The translations under genes were made by a program, and so were the position numbers. 35,345 bases of DNA from Nitrospira sp. Its GTDB lineage: Bacteria; Nitrospirota; Nitrospiria; Nitrospirales; Nitrospiraceae. Every line of letters starts with the position of its first letter. The stretch's first letter is position 1. The DNA lies in contig SWDP01000037.1 of NCBI GenBank assembly GCA_005116885.1, positions 117,473 through 152,817 on the forward strand. The letters are read 5' to 3'. The notes under the pieces are model-generated. The model was given only the letters and a program-made list of their open reading frames with translations. It had not been told where the DNA came from and made no database searches. Below, in pieces: positions 1-7,408 of the stretch.

Positions 1-387
1 GGATTGGCGCGAGGCGGTTCGAGGCACGGACACATCGTCTATTGTGGATCCGGAGGGGGTCTTTCGCGGCATTCCCATCAGTGGGGGCAGGTTATAGGAC
101 CAGTTCGCTTTGTTCGATCGATGGAGGATTGAAACCGAGTCTGTCGTGGTGACATTCTCGTGGTCTCGATCATCGACCCAGGTATGGCACCGTTGTTTCG
201 CATGGCAGCGGGGTTGGTCGCCGAGATGGGCGGGACATTGCCACACGGGGCCATCATTGCCCGCGAGTACGGATTGCCGGCGGTTGCGAATGTGTCCGGC
301 GTGACCACCAGACTGAAAGAAGGCGATCACATCAGCCTGGATGCGGAGCGAGGGGAGATCGTCGTTCAAGCACGGGCCGGAGACTAA
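1..387 (+). pseudogene. PEP-utilising enzyme C-terminal (phosphohistidine) domain, broken
   Basis: The 3' end of a gene whose 5' part lies outside the window. The final open stretch encodes the mobile phosphohistidine domain of PEP synthase/pyruvate phosphate dikinase-type enzymes, with the signature GGTLPHGAIIAREYGLPAV containing the swinging catalytic His. Upstream homology continues but changes frame. Frame 2 reads ...GVFRGIPISGG up to about position 88. The family-typical continuation QVIGPVRFVRSMED is in frame 1 and ends at an in-frame TGA (130-132), after which NRVCRGDILVV... resumes in the same frame. The frame change lies in the run TGGGGGC and fits loss of one G. A GTG at 160 could only restart a 75-residue fragment. 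Either this is a real pseudogene or the sequence has two errors. Confidence 0.7.
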
Positions 388-580
388 CAGGATGCTGAAA
401 ACGTCCGCCAGCAGCGTTCTCGCATCGCTCAGAGGCTCTCGGATGTCGGAATCCTTGAGGGATTTTTCCGTTCGCCAAGATGCATTGCAAGGGCGAACGG
501 CCCACACGAAGTGCGGTACGTAGCTCCTCGCCTCTTCGCTCGCTGCGGCCTTGCAAGATGGCCTTTTTGAGCATCCTGCT
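388..580 (+). repeat. Dispersed palindromic-end repeat, copy 1 (about 193 bp)
   Basis: It starts one base after the stop codon of the PEP-utilising fragment. It is bounded by CAGGATGCTGAAAA on the left and TTTTTGAGCATCCTGCT on the right, which are near-inverted ends. The outer segments (CCGCCAGCAGCGTTCTCGCA... and ...CTCGCCTCTTCGCTCGCTGCGGCC) match the reverse complement of the element at 6028-6152. This copy has roughly 70 bp of extra sequence in the middle. It has no convincing coding content; the ORFs called here are shadows. Confidence 0.75.
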
Positions 581-631
581 AATGCTGCTCGCGAACTCAG
601 AACTTCTACCCCCTGATTCACGCGCAAGAGA

Positions 632-1915
632 TCACAATTCCTTCGACCATAAAATAAACGCTCCATGTCCACCCTTAGTTGGTGGCGCTCCGCCCGGATC
701 GCGAAACATGCCGAAGTTGTAGCTATAGTTGAGCTCGATCTGGGACTTCCAGGGGGCTCCCGTGACGATGCCGCCGCCGAGAGCCGGTAATGAATCAGTG
801 GTATTGCTGATGCCTTCGGACGTGAACCGAGGCCGCTCGACGAGGCCATAGGTTGCCGTCACGTAGGGATAGAGAAAAAAGAGCGCCTCGTATCGATAGG
901 TGACACTCGCAATGGCATACTGTCGAGGGAACAATTCGTTGAACTGCACGCCGGGCATGGTGGGTAGCGATAAGGCTTCCCATTCGAATCCAGTCGGCCG
1001 GCCGGGAAGGCGGAACGCGCTGAAGCGGTCCAGGTCCTTCCCGATTCCGCCATGAATACTGGTGATTAATCGATGCTTGTCGCTTTCAATGGCAGGAAGC
1101 CCGCCGGCAAATACGGCATAGGCGGACGCCGAGATGTAGGTTTGCTCTTTCTTGAAATCCGGCGTGTCGAACGGCGCGCCGCCCCACGCATCCCATTGAG
1201 CCCGGTGTCCGTGGAAAACATCTCCACCCACAGAAAATCCACGATGAGGCAGCTCCATTAAATTGCGAACCATGGCATCCCAACGAATCTTGCCGTGGAT
1301 CCGGCCTTCGTAGGTATCTTTAGGCACGCCGTACCGCGGGGAGGTGTCATTTGTGCCTCGGAACCATCGATACCCAGGTTCATAGGTCAAAGACACATTG
1401 ATGGCGCTATCTTGCTCGAAGGGGGTCATCGGGAAGCGATACCCGACTCCGAACCCCGCAAACACATAGCTCCATTCGAGCTCAGATTCGCTGATGCGTT
1501 GCCCCTCCACATATTCCGAACGCCCACGAGGCAAAATGAAGTTATCGAGGGTAAAGAGCAGCGACCAGTTTGGGTACGTGCGGAGTCCAATCGTATAATC
1601 GATATCATTGACCACACCGGAAAACGTGCCTCGGAATTGCCTGTTATCTTCGTTCCAATTCCGCCACACATACAAGGCGCCGAACGGAAGCGTTTCCATC
1701 TCACTCGGACCATTGGGAATCCAGTGAAGGCCAAAGTTTGCCGCGGTCACACTGCGGCGATCGCGCGAGGGAACATGGATCTTTTCTCCAAACAAGGTGG
1801 TGTGAAATTCCTTGCCGGCTTCAGCGGTCTTTTCACCCTCCGCAAATGCACTCATTGGGAAGAGGCCGATCACGAAGAATAGTAGGATGACGAGAGGCCG
1901 GTCTTTCTCCCACAT
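632..1915 (-). CDS. Outer-membrane beta-barrel protein, BamA/surface-antigen-like barrel
   Basis: 427 residues from the chosen start. The ORF track begins 32 codons further upstream, but the internal Met at 1915 begins a clean signal peptide (MWEKDRPLVILLFFVIG...AFA). The mature part is rich in alternating aromatic/polar strands with turns rich in Gly, Asp and Asn. A C-terminal stretch reads FPRQYAIASVTYRYEALFF, reminiscent of the last strands of Omp85-type surface-antigen barrels; no POTRA repeats precede it. It probably sits in the outer membrane, with unknown cargo or activity. The gene stands alone, reading away from the response regulator at 2394. A general porin-like barrel is the main alternative. 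Confidence 0.6.
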   Translation of the reverse strand: MWEKDRPLVILLFFVIGLFPMSAFAEGEKTAEAGKEFHTTLFGEKIHVPSRDRRSVTAANFGLHWIPNGPSEMETLPFGALYVWRNWNEDNRQFRGTFSGVVNDIDYTIGLRTYPNWSLLFTLDNFILPRGRSEYVEGQRISESELEWSYVFAGFGVGYRFPMTPFEQDSAINVSLTYEPGYRWFRGTNDTSPRYGVPKDTYEGRIHGKIRWDAMVRNLMELPHRGFSVGGDVFHGHRAQWDAWGGAPFDTPDFKKEQTYISASAYAVFAGGLPAIESDKHRLITSIHGGIGKDLDRFSAFRLPGRPTGFEWEALSLPTMPGVQFNELFPRQYAIASVTYRYEALFFLYPYVTATYGLVERPRFTSEGISNTTDSLPALGGGIVTGAPWKSQIELNYSYNFGMFRDPGGAPPTKGGHGAFILWSKEL

Positions 1916-2393
1916 GGTCAGGCAACCTGCAATCGTGGGATAGGAATAGGAACATCGTAATCTGACGAAGCCGAGCGGAGAGATCCTGCCAAACGCGTGA
2001 CACGTTCCCATAGTTCAGATGCCCAATGTGCCCCGAGCTGCTGAACCCAACACCAGTGGAATCGATGCGGCTCGCACGTCCTCTCCTTCTTGATAAGTGT
2101 ATGCATTTCCCACGCTTCCTGTTACTTGGGAAGAAAACAGACGAGACCTTCGAGGTCCGCAATAGTCTTATAGTTTGGAACTTGCCTCGACGGCCCTAGG
2201 GGATTCCCTAGGGCGCGGAGCAACCAGTCCCAGCGACGACCTGTATGGGCGTCCTGCGTATCTCATGTTTGAGTGCTGACAGGGGTATTAACACTCAGAT
2301 ATAGTTAGACAGGTCAGCGCCAAGTGAGCGGGTTACTGACCACCACCGATAGTGCGTCCAGTTACCATAAATTCCATGAAGGGATTGGTTGCC
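1916..2393. other. Divergent intergenic region
   Basis: About 480 bp between the divergently transcribed barrel gene and the response regulator. It holds one exact CTAGG-N6-CCTAG palindrome (2196-2211). A small minus-strand ORF (1918-2106) ends 3 nt before the barrel ATG. Its composition gives no family signal, and I do not call it. No RNA gene was recognised. Confidence 0.5.
2196..2211. promoter_or_regulatory. Operator-like palindrome CTAGG-N6-CCTAG (exact)
   Basis: CTAGGGGATTCCCTAG inside the longer 8-bp-arm palindrome CCCTAGGG-GATT-CCCTAGGG. It lies about 180 bp upstream of the response-regulator start at 2394 and about 280 bp upstream of the barrel gene on the other strand. It is one of five exact copies in the window. 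The binding protein is unknown. Confidence 0.65.
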
Positions 2394-3083
2394 GTGAAGC
2401 CGAAAGTCATCGTGGCCGATGATCATCGTCTTGTTGCCGAAGGCATCGTCAAAATATTGGAGAAGGCATATAGTGTGGTGGCGACGCCCGCAGATGGACG
2501 CAGCTTTATCGAGGCGGCTGAGAAGTTTCACCCTGATCTGGCAGTAGTTGATATTTCTCTTCCTCTGTTGAATGGACTGGATGCCTGCCGCCATGTGAAG
2601 AAATCCTGCCCGGAAGTCAAGATCATCATCCTGACAATGCATGCGGAGCAGCACTTTGTGAACGAAGCATTTCGTGTCGGAGTTGGAGGATACGTCTTGA
2701 AAACCTCGGTTGCGGATGAGTTGTTGTTTGCAGTAAATGAAGTCTTGCAGGGCCGCATGTACATTTCCCCGGTCGTGACGCAGGGTATGGTCAACCAGGC
2801 GTTGGAAACGACCACTCAGGCGCCGAAGCCTCCGGCAAGCACTCCAGTCGTAATGTTAAGTCTACGACAGAGGGAGGTCCTGCAGCTGGTGGCTGAGGGC
2901 AAATCCAACAAGGAAATTGCGTCTGCGATTAACGTAACGGTGAAAACCATTGAATTCCACAAGGCCAGAATCTCGAAGGAACTCGGCGTCCGCACCACGG
3001 CCGAACTGACGAAGCAAGCCATCTCCCTCGGGCTCATTGCCCCTCCCCAGGTATCTTCGACACCAAACGTCCACCCTAACTAA
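2394..3083 (+). CDS. NarL/FixJ-family two-component response regulator
   Basis: About 229 residues. An N-terminal receiver carries the acidic pair in VIVADDH, the phosphoacceptor Asp in AVVDIS, the switch Thr in ILTMH and the conserved Lys in YVLKTS. A linker rich in Pro and Ala follows, then a LuxR-type HTH (LSLRQREVLQLVAEGKSNKEIA ... VKTIEFHKARI). It should be phosphorylated by a HisKA_3 kinase and bind DNA as a dimer. The GTG at 2394 is preferred because AAGGGA lies about 10 nt upstream and receivers of this class usually start within a few residues of the DD pair. ATG 2376 and GTG 2352 (the ORF track) are alternatives. It is convergent with a paralogue at 3133-3774, and an operator palindrome lies upstream at 2196. 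Confidence 0.9.
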   Translation: MKPKVIVADDHRLVAEGIVKILEKAYSVVATPADGRSFIEAAEKFHPDLAVVDISLPLLNGLDACRHVKKSCPEVKIIILTMHAEQHFVNEAFRVGVGGYVLKTSVADELLFAVNEVLQGRMYISPVVTQGMVNQALETTTQAPKPPASTPVVMLSLRQREVLQLVAEGKSNKEIASAINVTVKTIEFHKARISKELGVRTTAELTKQAISLGLIAPPQVSSTPNVHPN

Positions 3084-3132
3084 TTAAGGCCCCTTCACCG
3101 AACTCCTCCAGGCAGGGTCGGATAATTGAGCG

Positions 3133-3774
3133 TCAGAGCTCGGTCAGTCCCTGTACCAACGCAAACCTCGTCAGCTCGGCTATGGTCTTGATGCCGAGCT
3201 TATTCATGATCCCTGCCTTATGAAACTCCACCGTTTTCACGGAGATGCCTATCGTTGTGGCAATCGTATGTGTTGGAACACCATTGGCAAGCATGCGCAA
3301 GACCTCATGTTGCCGCGGTGTCAATTGGACGTGGTATCCATCGGGACGGCTCCACGGTTGCTCGATCGATTCCCGAACATCTGCCGCAACCTCAGGCGAC
3401 ACATAACGGCGGTTGTTCATCACCGTGCGGATAGCGGTCAGCAACTCGGTCGAAGCGGATTGTTTGAGGACGTAGCCGTTCGCACCCTTTCGAAACCCTT
3501 CGCTGACATAGAACGGCTCGCTGAGCATCGTCACGAGAATGATTTTTACTTGGGGCAGTTTCTGTTTGAGCAACGGGATGAGATCAAACCCGTTCGCGTC
3601 AGGCATCGAAATGTCCAGCAACACAATGTCCGGGGCCGCGCTCTGGGCATTCTCGAGAAGTTCCGCCCCACTATGAGCCGTGCCGACAATACGCGTGTCA
3701 TCGGCAAGTAACTGCCGAAACCCTTCCAATACCAAGAGGTGATCGTCGGCAATGAAGACCCGTGGTTGATACAT
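3133..3774 (-). CDS. NarL/FixJ-family two-component response regulator
   Basis: 213 residues starting MYQPRVFIADDHLLV. The ATG at 3774 is chosen over the longer ORF because GGAG sits 5 nt upstream (cttcGGAGaaatATG) and the receiver begins immediately. Receiver landmarks are the DD pair, Asp in IVLLDISMPD, Thr in ILVTMLSEP and Lys in YVLKQS. The C-terminal LuxR HTH reads LTPRQHEVLRMLANGVPTHTIA ... VKTVEFHKAGI. It is tail-to-tail with the similar regulator at 2394-3083, suggesting an old duplication or a paired system. No kinase is directly adjacent; the HisKA_3 kinases in this window are candidate partners. A degenerate operator palindrome lies about 97 bp upstream. Confidence 0.92.
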   Translation of the reverse strand: MYQPRVFIADDHLLVLEGFRQLLADDTRIVGTAHSGAELLENAQSAAPDIVLLDISMPDANGFDLIPLLKQKLPQVKIILVTMLSEPFYVSEGFRKGANGYVLKQSASTELLTAIRTVMNNRRYVSPEVAADVRESIEQPWSRPDGYHVQLTPRQHEVLRMLANGVPTHTIATTIGISVKTVEFHKAGIMNKLGIKTIAELTRFALVQGLTEL

Positions 3775-3870
3775 ATTTCTCCGAAGCGCTGTACTCAACC
3801 GAGACACCACGGTCATCGGCTGAACAATGACTAAGAGTGCAGATGATATCACATCGCCAGGCAACACTAG

Positions 3871-3886
3871 CTGTGGTTTGCCCTAG
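3871..3886 (-). promoter_or_regulatory. Degenerate operator-like site (CTAGG-N6-CACAG)
   Basis: Read toward the minus-strand regulator it is ACTAGGGCAAACCACAG, with an intact distal arm and a poor proximal arm. It is about 97 bp upstream of ATG 3774. It overlaps a second small palindrome, TGCCCTAGTTCGGGCA. This is the weakest member of the site family. Confidence 0.35.
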
Positions 3887-4006
3887 TTCGGGCATCTCAT
3901 TTCCTGTCGGCGAGGAAGATTTCATCTAGCGGGCGAAATGCAATTCCCCACTGACGGACTCTCCCTGTCCAGATGTTGAGCAGGGCACAACACTCCTTCA
4001 AATGAA

Positions 4007-4022
4007 CTAGGGATTCTTCCAG
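4007..4022 (+). promoter_or_regulatory. Degenerate operator-like site (CTAGG-N6-TCCAG)
   Basis: AACTAGGGATTCTTCCAG, with an intact distal arm and one change in the proximal arm. It lies upstream of the plus-strand ORF at 4073/4358 and has the same orientation rule as the other degenerate copies. Confidence 0.45.
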
Positions 4023-4357
4023 TGGCACGGAGCTGCCTCCCACAGTAGTCTAGAACATATGGAGTTCTTGAAGTGATTCACCATATGTCTCGGCAAAGGA
4101 TAGAAAGAATTAGGAGCTGCGCAATGGACAAGGACGAGAACTTGCGACTACCAAGGATTGTCACGCCGTCAACACCTTCCAGCAACGATCGCACACCCAC
4201 GAGAACCGGAGGACTGGAGCGGTCGGGTATCTATCTCGAATCCACCGAAGACGAACAAGGGGGAGTCCTCCCACACGAATGCACCTGCATCAAAGACGCT
4301 CGCAGATTGACCGCCCTCCCCGTTCGAGATTCCAGAGGCCTTCTTTCAGGAATAGTG

Positions 4358-4693
4358 ATGAAGGCTATGGGAACAACGGTGATCTTCCTCTTCTTGGCCC
4401 CCTTGATAATCGCCTTTGGGCTTTCCGTGGCTTGGTCAGCAGACGTTACTCCGGCGCCCCCGCCGTTAGGATCACGTCCCGAGAATCCTCAAGGACCGAC
4501 TGCGCCGCCTCCTTCACGCATCGATCCAGGTATTGAACGACGCCCTCAGACGATTCCTGATCCTCGTTCGGCAGTGACTCCCGCCATTGTCGATCCCAAG
4601 ATGGCGATCGATCCTGAAACGGCTCCTCCTGCCATGGAGAAACTGAAGCCTGGCGGCTCTAAGGAACCTCCTCGTAACCCTTCGCCACGCTGA
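4358..4693 (+). CDS. Small exported Pro-rich protein with DP-x repeats
   Basis: 111 residues. The start at 4358 is chosen because AGGA lies 8-9 nt upstream and because MKAMGTTVIFLFLAPLIIAF...AWSA is a textbook signal peptide. The long upstream extension in the ORF track would bury it. The mature part is low-complexity, with many Pro residues and recurrent DPG/DPR/DPK/DPE units at about 10-15 residue spacing (IDPGIER, IPDPRSAV, IVDPKMAI). There are no Cys residues and no catalytic signature. It is probably periplasmic or envelope-associated. I do not recognise a function. It is a single gene, ending about 70 bp before the convergent Crp/Fnr gene. Confidence 0.65.
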   Translation: MKAMGTTVIFLFLAPLIIAFGLSVAWSADVTPAPPPLGSRPENPQGPTAPPPSRIDPGIERRPQTIPDPRSAVTPAIVDPKMAIDPETAPPAMEKLKPGGSKEPPRNPSPR

Positions 4694-4760
4694 GAGGTGC
4701 TCATTTCATTTGCCTTTTACAAGGTGAATTCGCTGATTGACAGGGAAGTCCTACCCGGCA

Positions 4761-5477
4761 CTACGAAGCAAGGACGACATTGAGGAGGGATCTGTGCACA
4801 TGCAATCCGTCGGTGTACTCAATGAATCCGAGCTTTTTGAATCTATTCAGAAAGAAACTCACTCGTGATCGGGTCGTACCGATCATTTCGGCCAGCGTTT
4901 CCTGACTGATCTTGGGAATAACCGCCTCTGGGCTATCTTCTCTCCCAAAATGGGCCAACAACAGCAGCGTCCGCGCCAGCCGTTTCTCCGCAGGGTTAAA
5001 AAGTTGATCGATCAAGTCCTCTTGTATGCGTACATTACGATTCACGAGATGAGACATGAACAGCTCGGAGAAGGCCGGCTCGTGCTGGAGCACGCGGCTC
5101 ATGGTGGCTCTGTCGATTCGCACAATCGTGGAGGCATCTAAGGAGGTGGCGGTCGACGAGCATACCCGCTGCCCTGCGAGACAGGCTTCGCCGAAAAAAT
5201 CCCCGCCTTCCAACATCGCGACGACAGCTTCTTTGCCTTGCCTTGACACGACGGTGAGCTTGACCCAACCGTTTACGATATAGAACACGGCATTGGCCGT
5301 ATCCCCTTGCGTAAAGAGAATCTGCTGTTTCCGACACTCCAGAGTCGCCCTTCCTTCTCCGGCCCCTGAGAGAATGGACGTGGAGTTGAATGGCATGGCT
5401 CGTTTGTGCGCCGGCGGCATCCCGTGAAGTGGTTTCAACGTCGGGGTGTGAGGTCTAGCTGAAATGTCGAGGTCCAT
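4761..5477 (-). CDS. Crp/Fnr-family transcriptional regulator
   Basis: 238 residues. An N-terminal cyclic-nucleotide-binding fold (roughly residues 40-150) contains FTQGDTANAVFYIVNGWVKL and GGDFFGEACL. A C-terminal winged HTH (about 170-225) reads ISQETLAEMIGTTRSRVSFF followed by LNRFKKLGFIEY. The Cys pattern of oxygen-sensing Fnr is absent, so the ligand is unknown. The recognition helix has TRSRV where E. coli Crp has SRETV, so a non-TGTGA target is expected. The start is fixed by AAAGGAG 8 nt upstream of ATG 5477. Operator-like sites with the 5-6-5 geometry typical of this family flank the gene within about 1 kb, making it a candidate binder. Confidence 0.93.
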   Translation of the reverse strand: MDLDISARPHTPTLKPLHGMPPAHKRAMPFNSTSILSGAGEGRATLECRKQQILFTQGDTANAVFYIVNGWVKLTVVSRQGKEAVVAMLEGGDFFGEACLAGQRVCSSTATSLDASTIVRIDRATMSRVLQHEPAFSELFMSHLVNRNVRIQEDLIDQLFNPAEKRLARTLLLLAHFGREDSPEAVIPKISQETLAEMIGTTRSRVSFFLNRFKKLGFIEYTDGLHVHRSLLNVVLAS

Positions 5478-5563
5478 GACGGAAACTCCTTTCGAAAGTA
5501 GAAACTAGTGGCAAAGTAGACTGGTGTTATCAGGCACTCATCACATAAAGGTCCCTGTCATGA

Positions 5564-5800
5564 TCATGCCGCGGCAGCATTCATCGCTTCGGGGCTAGAC
5601 AAGGAGCGGTTTCGAAGAATCACCTCGTCAACCATGTCGCCACATTGAATACAGCGGTGAGCCCAAAAGGTGCTATACCCGCTGTCGCTATCAAGATCGA
5701 TACACATTTCAATGCTCACGTATCCGCCGCATCGCCTACAGTTTTGTCGAGCGCATTTCTTTGTCGTCAACCCCGCTGTCCGGGAAAGGATTGTATTCAT
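5564..5800 (-). CDS. Small zinc-ribbon-like protein with two Cys pairs (paralogue A)
   Basis: 78 residues. The ORF track extends it to 6145, but that extension runs through a dispersed repeat. The real start is ATG 5800, with GAGGAGG 6 nt upstream. CRRCGG near residue 22 and RCIQCGD near residue 50 form two CxxC knuckles able to bind one zinc, followed by the hallmark DEVILRNR. The same layout recurs at 33693-33956 (RCIQCGEWLDEIILRNR), so these are paralogues. Function is unknown; a small metal-binding adaptor or nucleic-acid-binding role is possible. Three CCCTAG half-sites sit 93-132 bp upstream, including one near-palindrome of the operator family. Confidence 0.8.
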   Translation of the reverse strand: MNTILSRTAGLTTKKCARQNCRRCGGYVSIEMCIDLDSDSGYSTFWAHRCIQCGDMVDEVILRNRSLSSPEAMNAAAA

Positions 5801-5894
5801 GTGAACCTCCTCTCTATGGATTCGTCTGGTGTCGATGAGATGGTCTGCGCGTCTCGTATGTGCGTAACCTACCAGCGCCAGACTCGATACTTCC

Positions 5895-5910
5895 CTAGCG
5901 TCTACCCTAG
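5895..5910 (-). promoter_or_regulatory. Operator-like site with extra half-sites (CTAGG-N6-GCTAG)
   Basis: Read toward the minus-strand gene: CTAGGGTAGACGCTAG, one arm exact and the other GCTAG. CCCTAG occurs three times in 40 bp (5893-5898, 5905-5910, 5927-5932), an unusual clustering of half-sites 93-132 bp before the start at 5800. Confidence 0.5.
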
Positions 5911-6027
5911 TTTGAACGAGCAAGGACCCTAGCTCCCTCTGGTCTCCAGGCAGGCTGCCGGAAAAACTCAATTTATACACAAAATGCCGTAGGAATATTT
6001 CATATGGCGCCGATTCCAAAACAGGAT

Positions 6028-6152
6028 CAGGATGCTCAAAATGGCCGTCCAGCAAGGCCGTAGTGAGCGAAGAGGCGAGGCGTAAGCTTCGGTACGTTGA
6101 GCCTCTGAGCGACACGAGAACGCCGCTGGCGGAATTTTTCAGCATCCTGCTA
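6028..6152 (-). repeat. Dispersed palindromic-end repeat, copy 2 (about 125 bp)
   Basis: On the minus strand it reads AGCAGGATGCTGAAAAATTCCGCC... through ...CTCGCCTCTTCGCTCACTACGGCC to ...CATTTTGAGCATCCTG. It therefore lies inverted relative to copy 1 (388-580) and lacks that copy's central insertion. It is a non-coding, MITE/REP-like intergenic element; the 193-residue ORF called across it is an artefact. Confidence 0.8.
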
Positions 6153-6275
6153 GAGGTATGGACAAAGCCATAGACCCCAAGTAGTCGAAAAATGGTGAGG
6201 TGGGACGTTGAGAGACGAGAGAGACGGGTAGGCCTTGGAGCCCAAGGTCAGAGGCCGACGAACGATGATCCAGAA

Positions 6276-7199
6276 TTAGAGAGGGCCGGAAGATCCCTGC
6301 AGAGGAACATCAAGAACCAGGGCAGTTGTCGCCTCGGGCGAAGTCTCTATACTGACAGCAATGCCCAAGAGCGTACCGCGAGCCTGAATTCCAGCGAAAC
6401 ACATGCCCATCGTCTGTCCAAATAGCGATGCGTGCTCGGTTTCGGAGGTCCGAGTCTCTCCGTTAATCGCGACCCTCACGCGTATGATCGATGCCGGTTC
6501 GCCTTCCATGGACACGGTGATCAGCGAGGATACGCCATCTCTTATAGCTTGTCGGAGAAAACTACGAGCGGCACGGTACAGAAAGGTGGTGATCGGCTCA
6601 GACAGCCTGACATCCGAAGGAACGTTCGCCACATGTACCGGATGACTCCCGTGGCGCATATCGAGTGCCAAGATTTCAAGGGCACTCATGAGTTGCCCTG
6701 TTTGCAGGCCGGACGGAGTCAACTCCTCAATCAATAACCGGGTATAGGCGAGCGATTCCTCCAGCAGCTGATCCACGATAGGGAGGCCGCCAGACGCGTG
6801 TCCTCGCGAAGCTGGTCGTTGCGCTTGGTCGAGATGCAAGCGAGCCACGATGAGGAGCTGCCGCAGTCGGTCGTGGATGTCGCCCACTAAATGTTGCCGT
6901 TCCCGATTCTCGCTCAGGATCCATTCGGTCGCCAGGCGCTGAACGGCGGATTGGAGCTTTCCAGATGGCGTGGTGTCCTCAATAGGAGGAAGTTCCGGTG
7001 ACAACATCGTCGGGCCGGCCGGTGCATTGAAGTCGCAACGTCGCAGCCGGTGCTCATGTCCCAGCAGGGTTTCGAGCAGACTGCGGCGAGTGACGACCCC
7101 CACGAACTGGTGCTGAGACCCGAGAACGGCGACTGCGTTGGCGCTGAAGTGTTCAAATCGAGATACGACATGGGCGAGCGGAGTTGAGCGTTCAAACAT
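6276..7199 (-). CDS. HisKA_3-type sensor kinase fragment with CBS remnant and degenerate ATPase domain
   Basis: 307 residues in the open frame. The first about 45 residues (SANAVAVLGSQHQFVGVVTRRSLLETLLG) are the second half of a CBS motif. A HisKA_3 dimerisation helix follows with the phosphorylatable His in VGDIHDRLRQLLIVARLHL, then YTRLLIEELTPSGL, as in the two larger kinases here. The ATPase region aligns with theirs but has lost the N-box Asn (FLRQAIRDG versus LLMNTIKHA) and the DxGxG motif (AINGETRTSE), so ATP binding is doubtful. No ribosome site precedes ATG 7199. The frame is open further upstream to 7294, and the missing N-terminus lies in another frame at 7271-7408, so a frameshift is likely. 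Confidence 0.7.
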   Translation of the reverse strand: MFERSTPLAHVVSRFEHFSANAVAVLGSQHQFVGVVTRRSLLETLLGHEHRLRRCDFNAPAGPTMLSPELPPIEDTTPSGKLQSAVQRLATEWILSENRERQHLVGDIHDRLRQLLIVARLHLDQAQRPASRGHASGGLPIVDQLLEESLAYTRLLIEELTPSGLQTGQLMSALEILALDMRHGSHPVHVANVPSDVRLSEPITTFLYRAARSFLRQAIRDGVSSLITVSMEGEPASIIRVRVAINGETRTSETEHASLFGQTMGMCFAGIQARGTLLGIAVSIETSPEATTALVLDVPLQGSSGPL

Positions 7200-7270
7200 G
7201 AAGGAATGCTGCCTGGGGACGAGATCGGCGAAGATTCGGAGCGGGTAGCGTCCGACCCTTTCGGGCTCAA

Positions 7271-7408
7271 TTAAGCCGAGGAAGGGAGCTCTTTAAAAAT
7301 AGCAAACACCTCACACAACGGATCGATGGCGACATTGCGCGGACGCATGTCTTCATGGACCGCAACGATGTTCGGAGTCAGCGCATCCTCAACGGTGAGT
7401 CCGGTCAC
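7271..7408 (-). pseudogene. 5' part of the CBS-kinase gene in a shifted frame
   Basis: A GTG at 7408 overlaps the TGA of the upstream hypothetical gene (GTGA, a typical 4-bp operon overlap). It opens a 45-codon frame, GLTVEDALTPNIVAVHEDM... FAIFKELPSSA-stop, that reads as the first half of a CBS domain. The kinase frame picks up the rest (FLGLIEPERVGRYPL...). Restoring one C in CTCCCTTCC (7273-7292 zone) would join them as ...FKELPFLGLIEPER... Either a genuine frameshift or an error. Confidence 0.6.

Larger units (their letters stand above)
3775..4357. other. Intergenic region with two degenerate operator sites
   Basis: About 580 bp between the minus-strand regulator and the small exported protein. 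It contains the sites at 3871-3886 and 4007-4022. The ORF track opens a plus-strand frame at 4073 running into the exported protein. Its first 95 codons show no family signal and no good ribosome site, so I treat it as probable leader or non-coding sequence. Confidence 0.4.

Noticed and set aside
1295-1882. 195-residue plus-strand ORF
   Set aside because: It is antisense to the outer-membrane barrel gene, has no family signal and no ribosome site; the minus-strand frame has a signal peptide and barrel pattern.
1918-2106. 62-residue ORF ending just before the barrel gene
   Set aside because: Possible leader peptide, but the composition is random-looking and there is no conservation evidence; not called.
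5801-6145. N-terminal extension of the small zinc-ribbon ORF
   Set aside because: It passes through a dispersed repeat. A GAGGAGG ribosome site and ATG at 5800 mark the true start.
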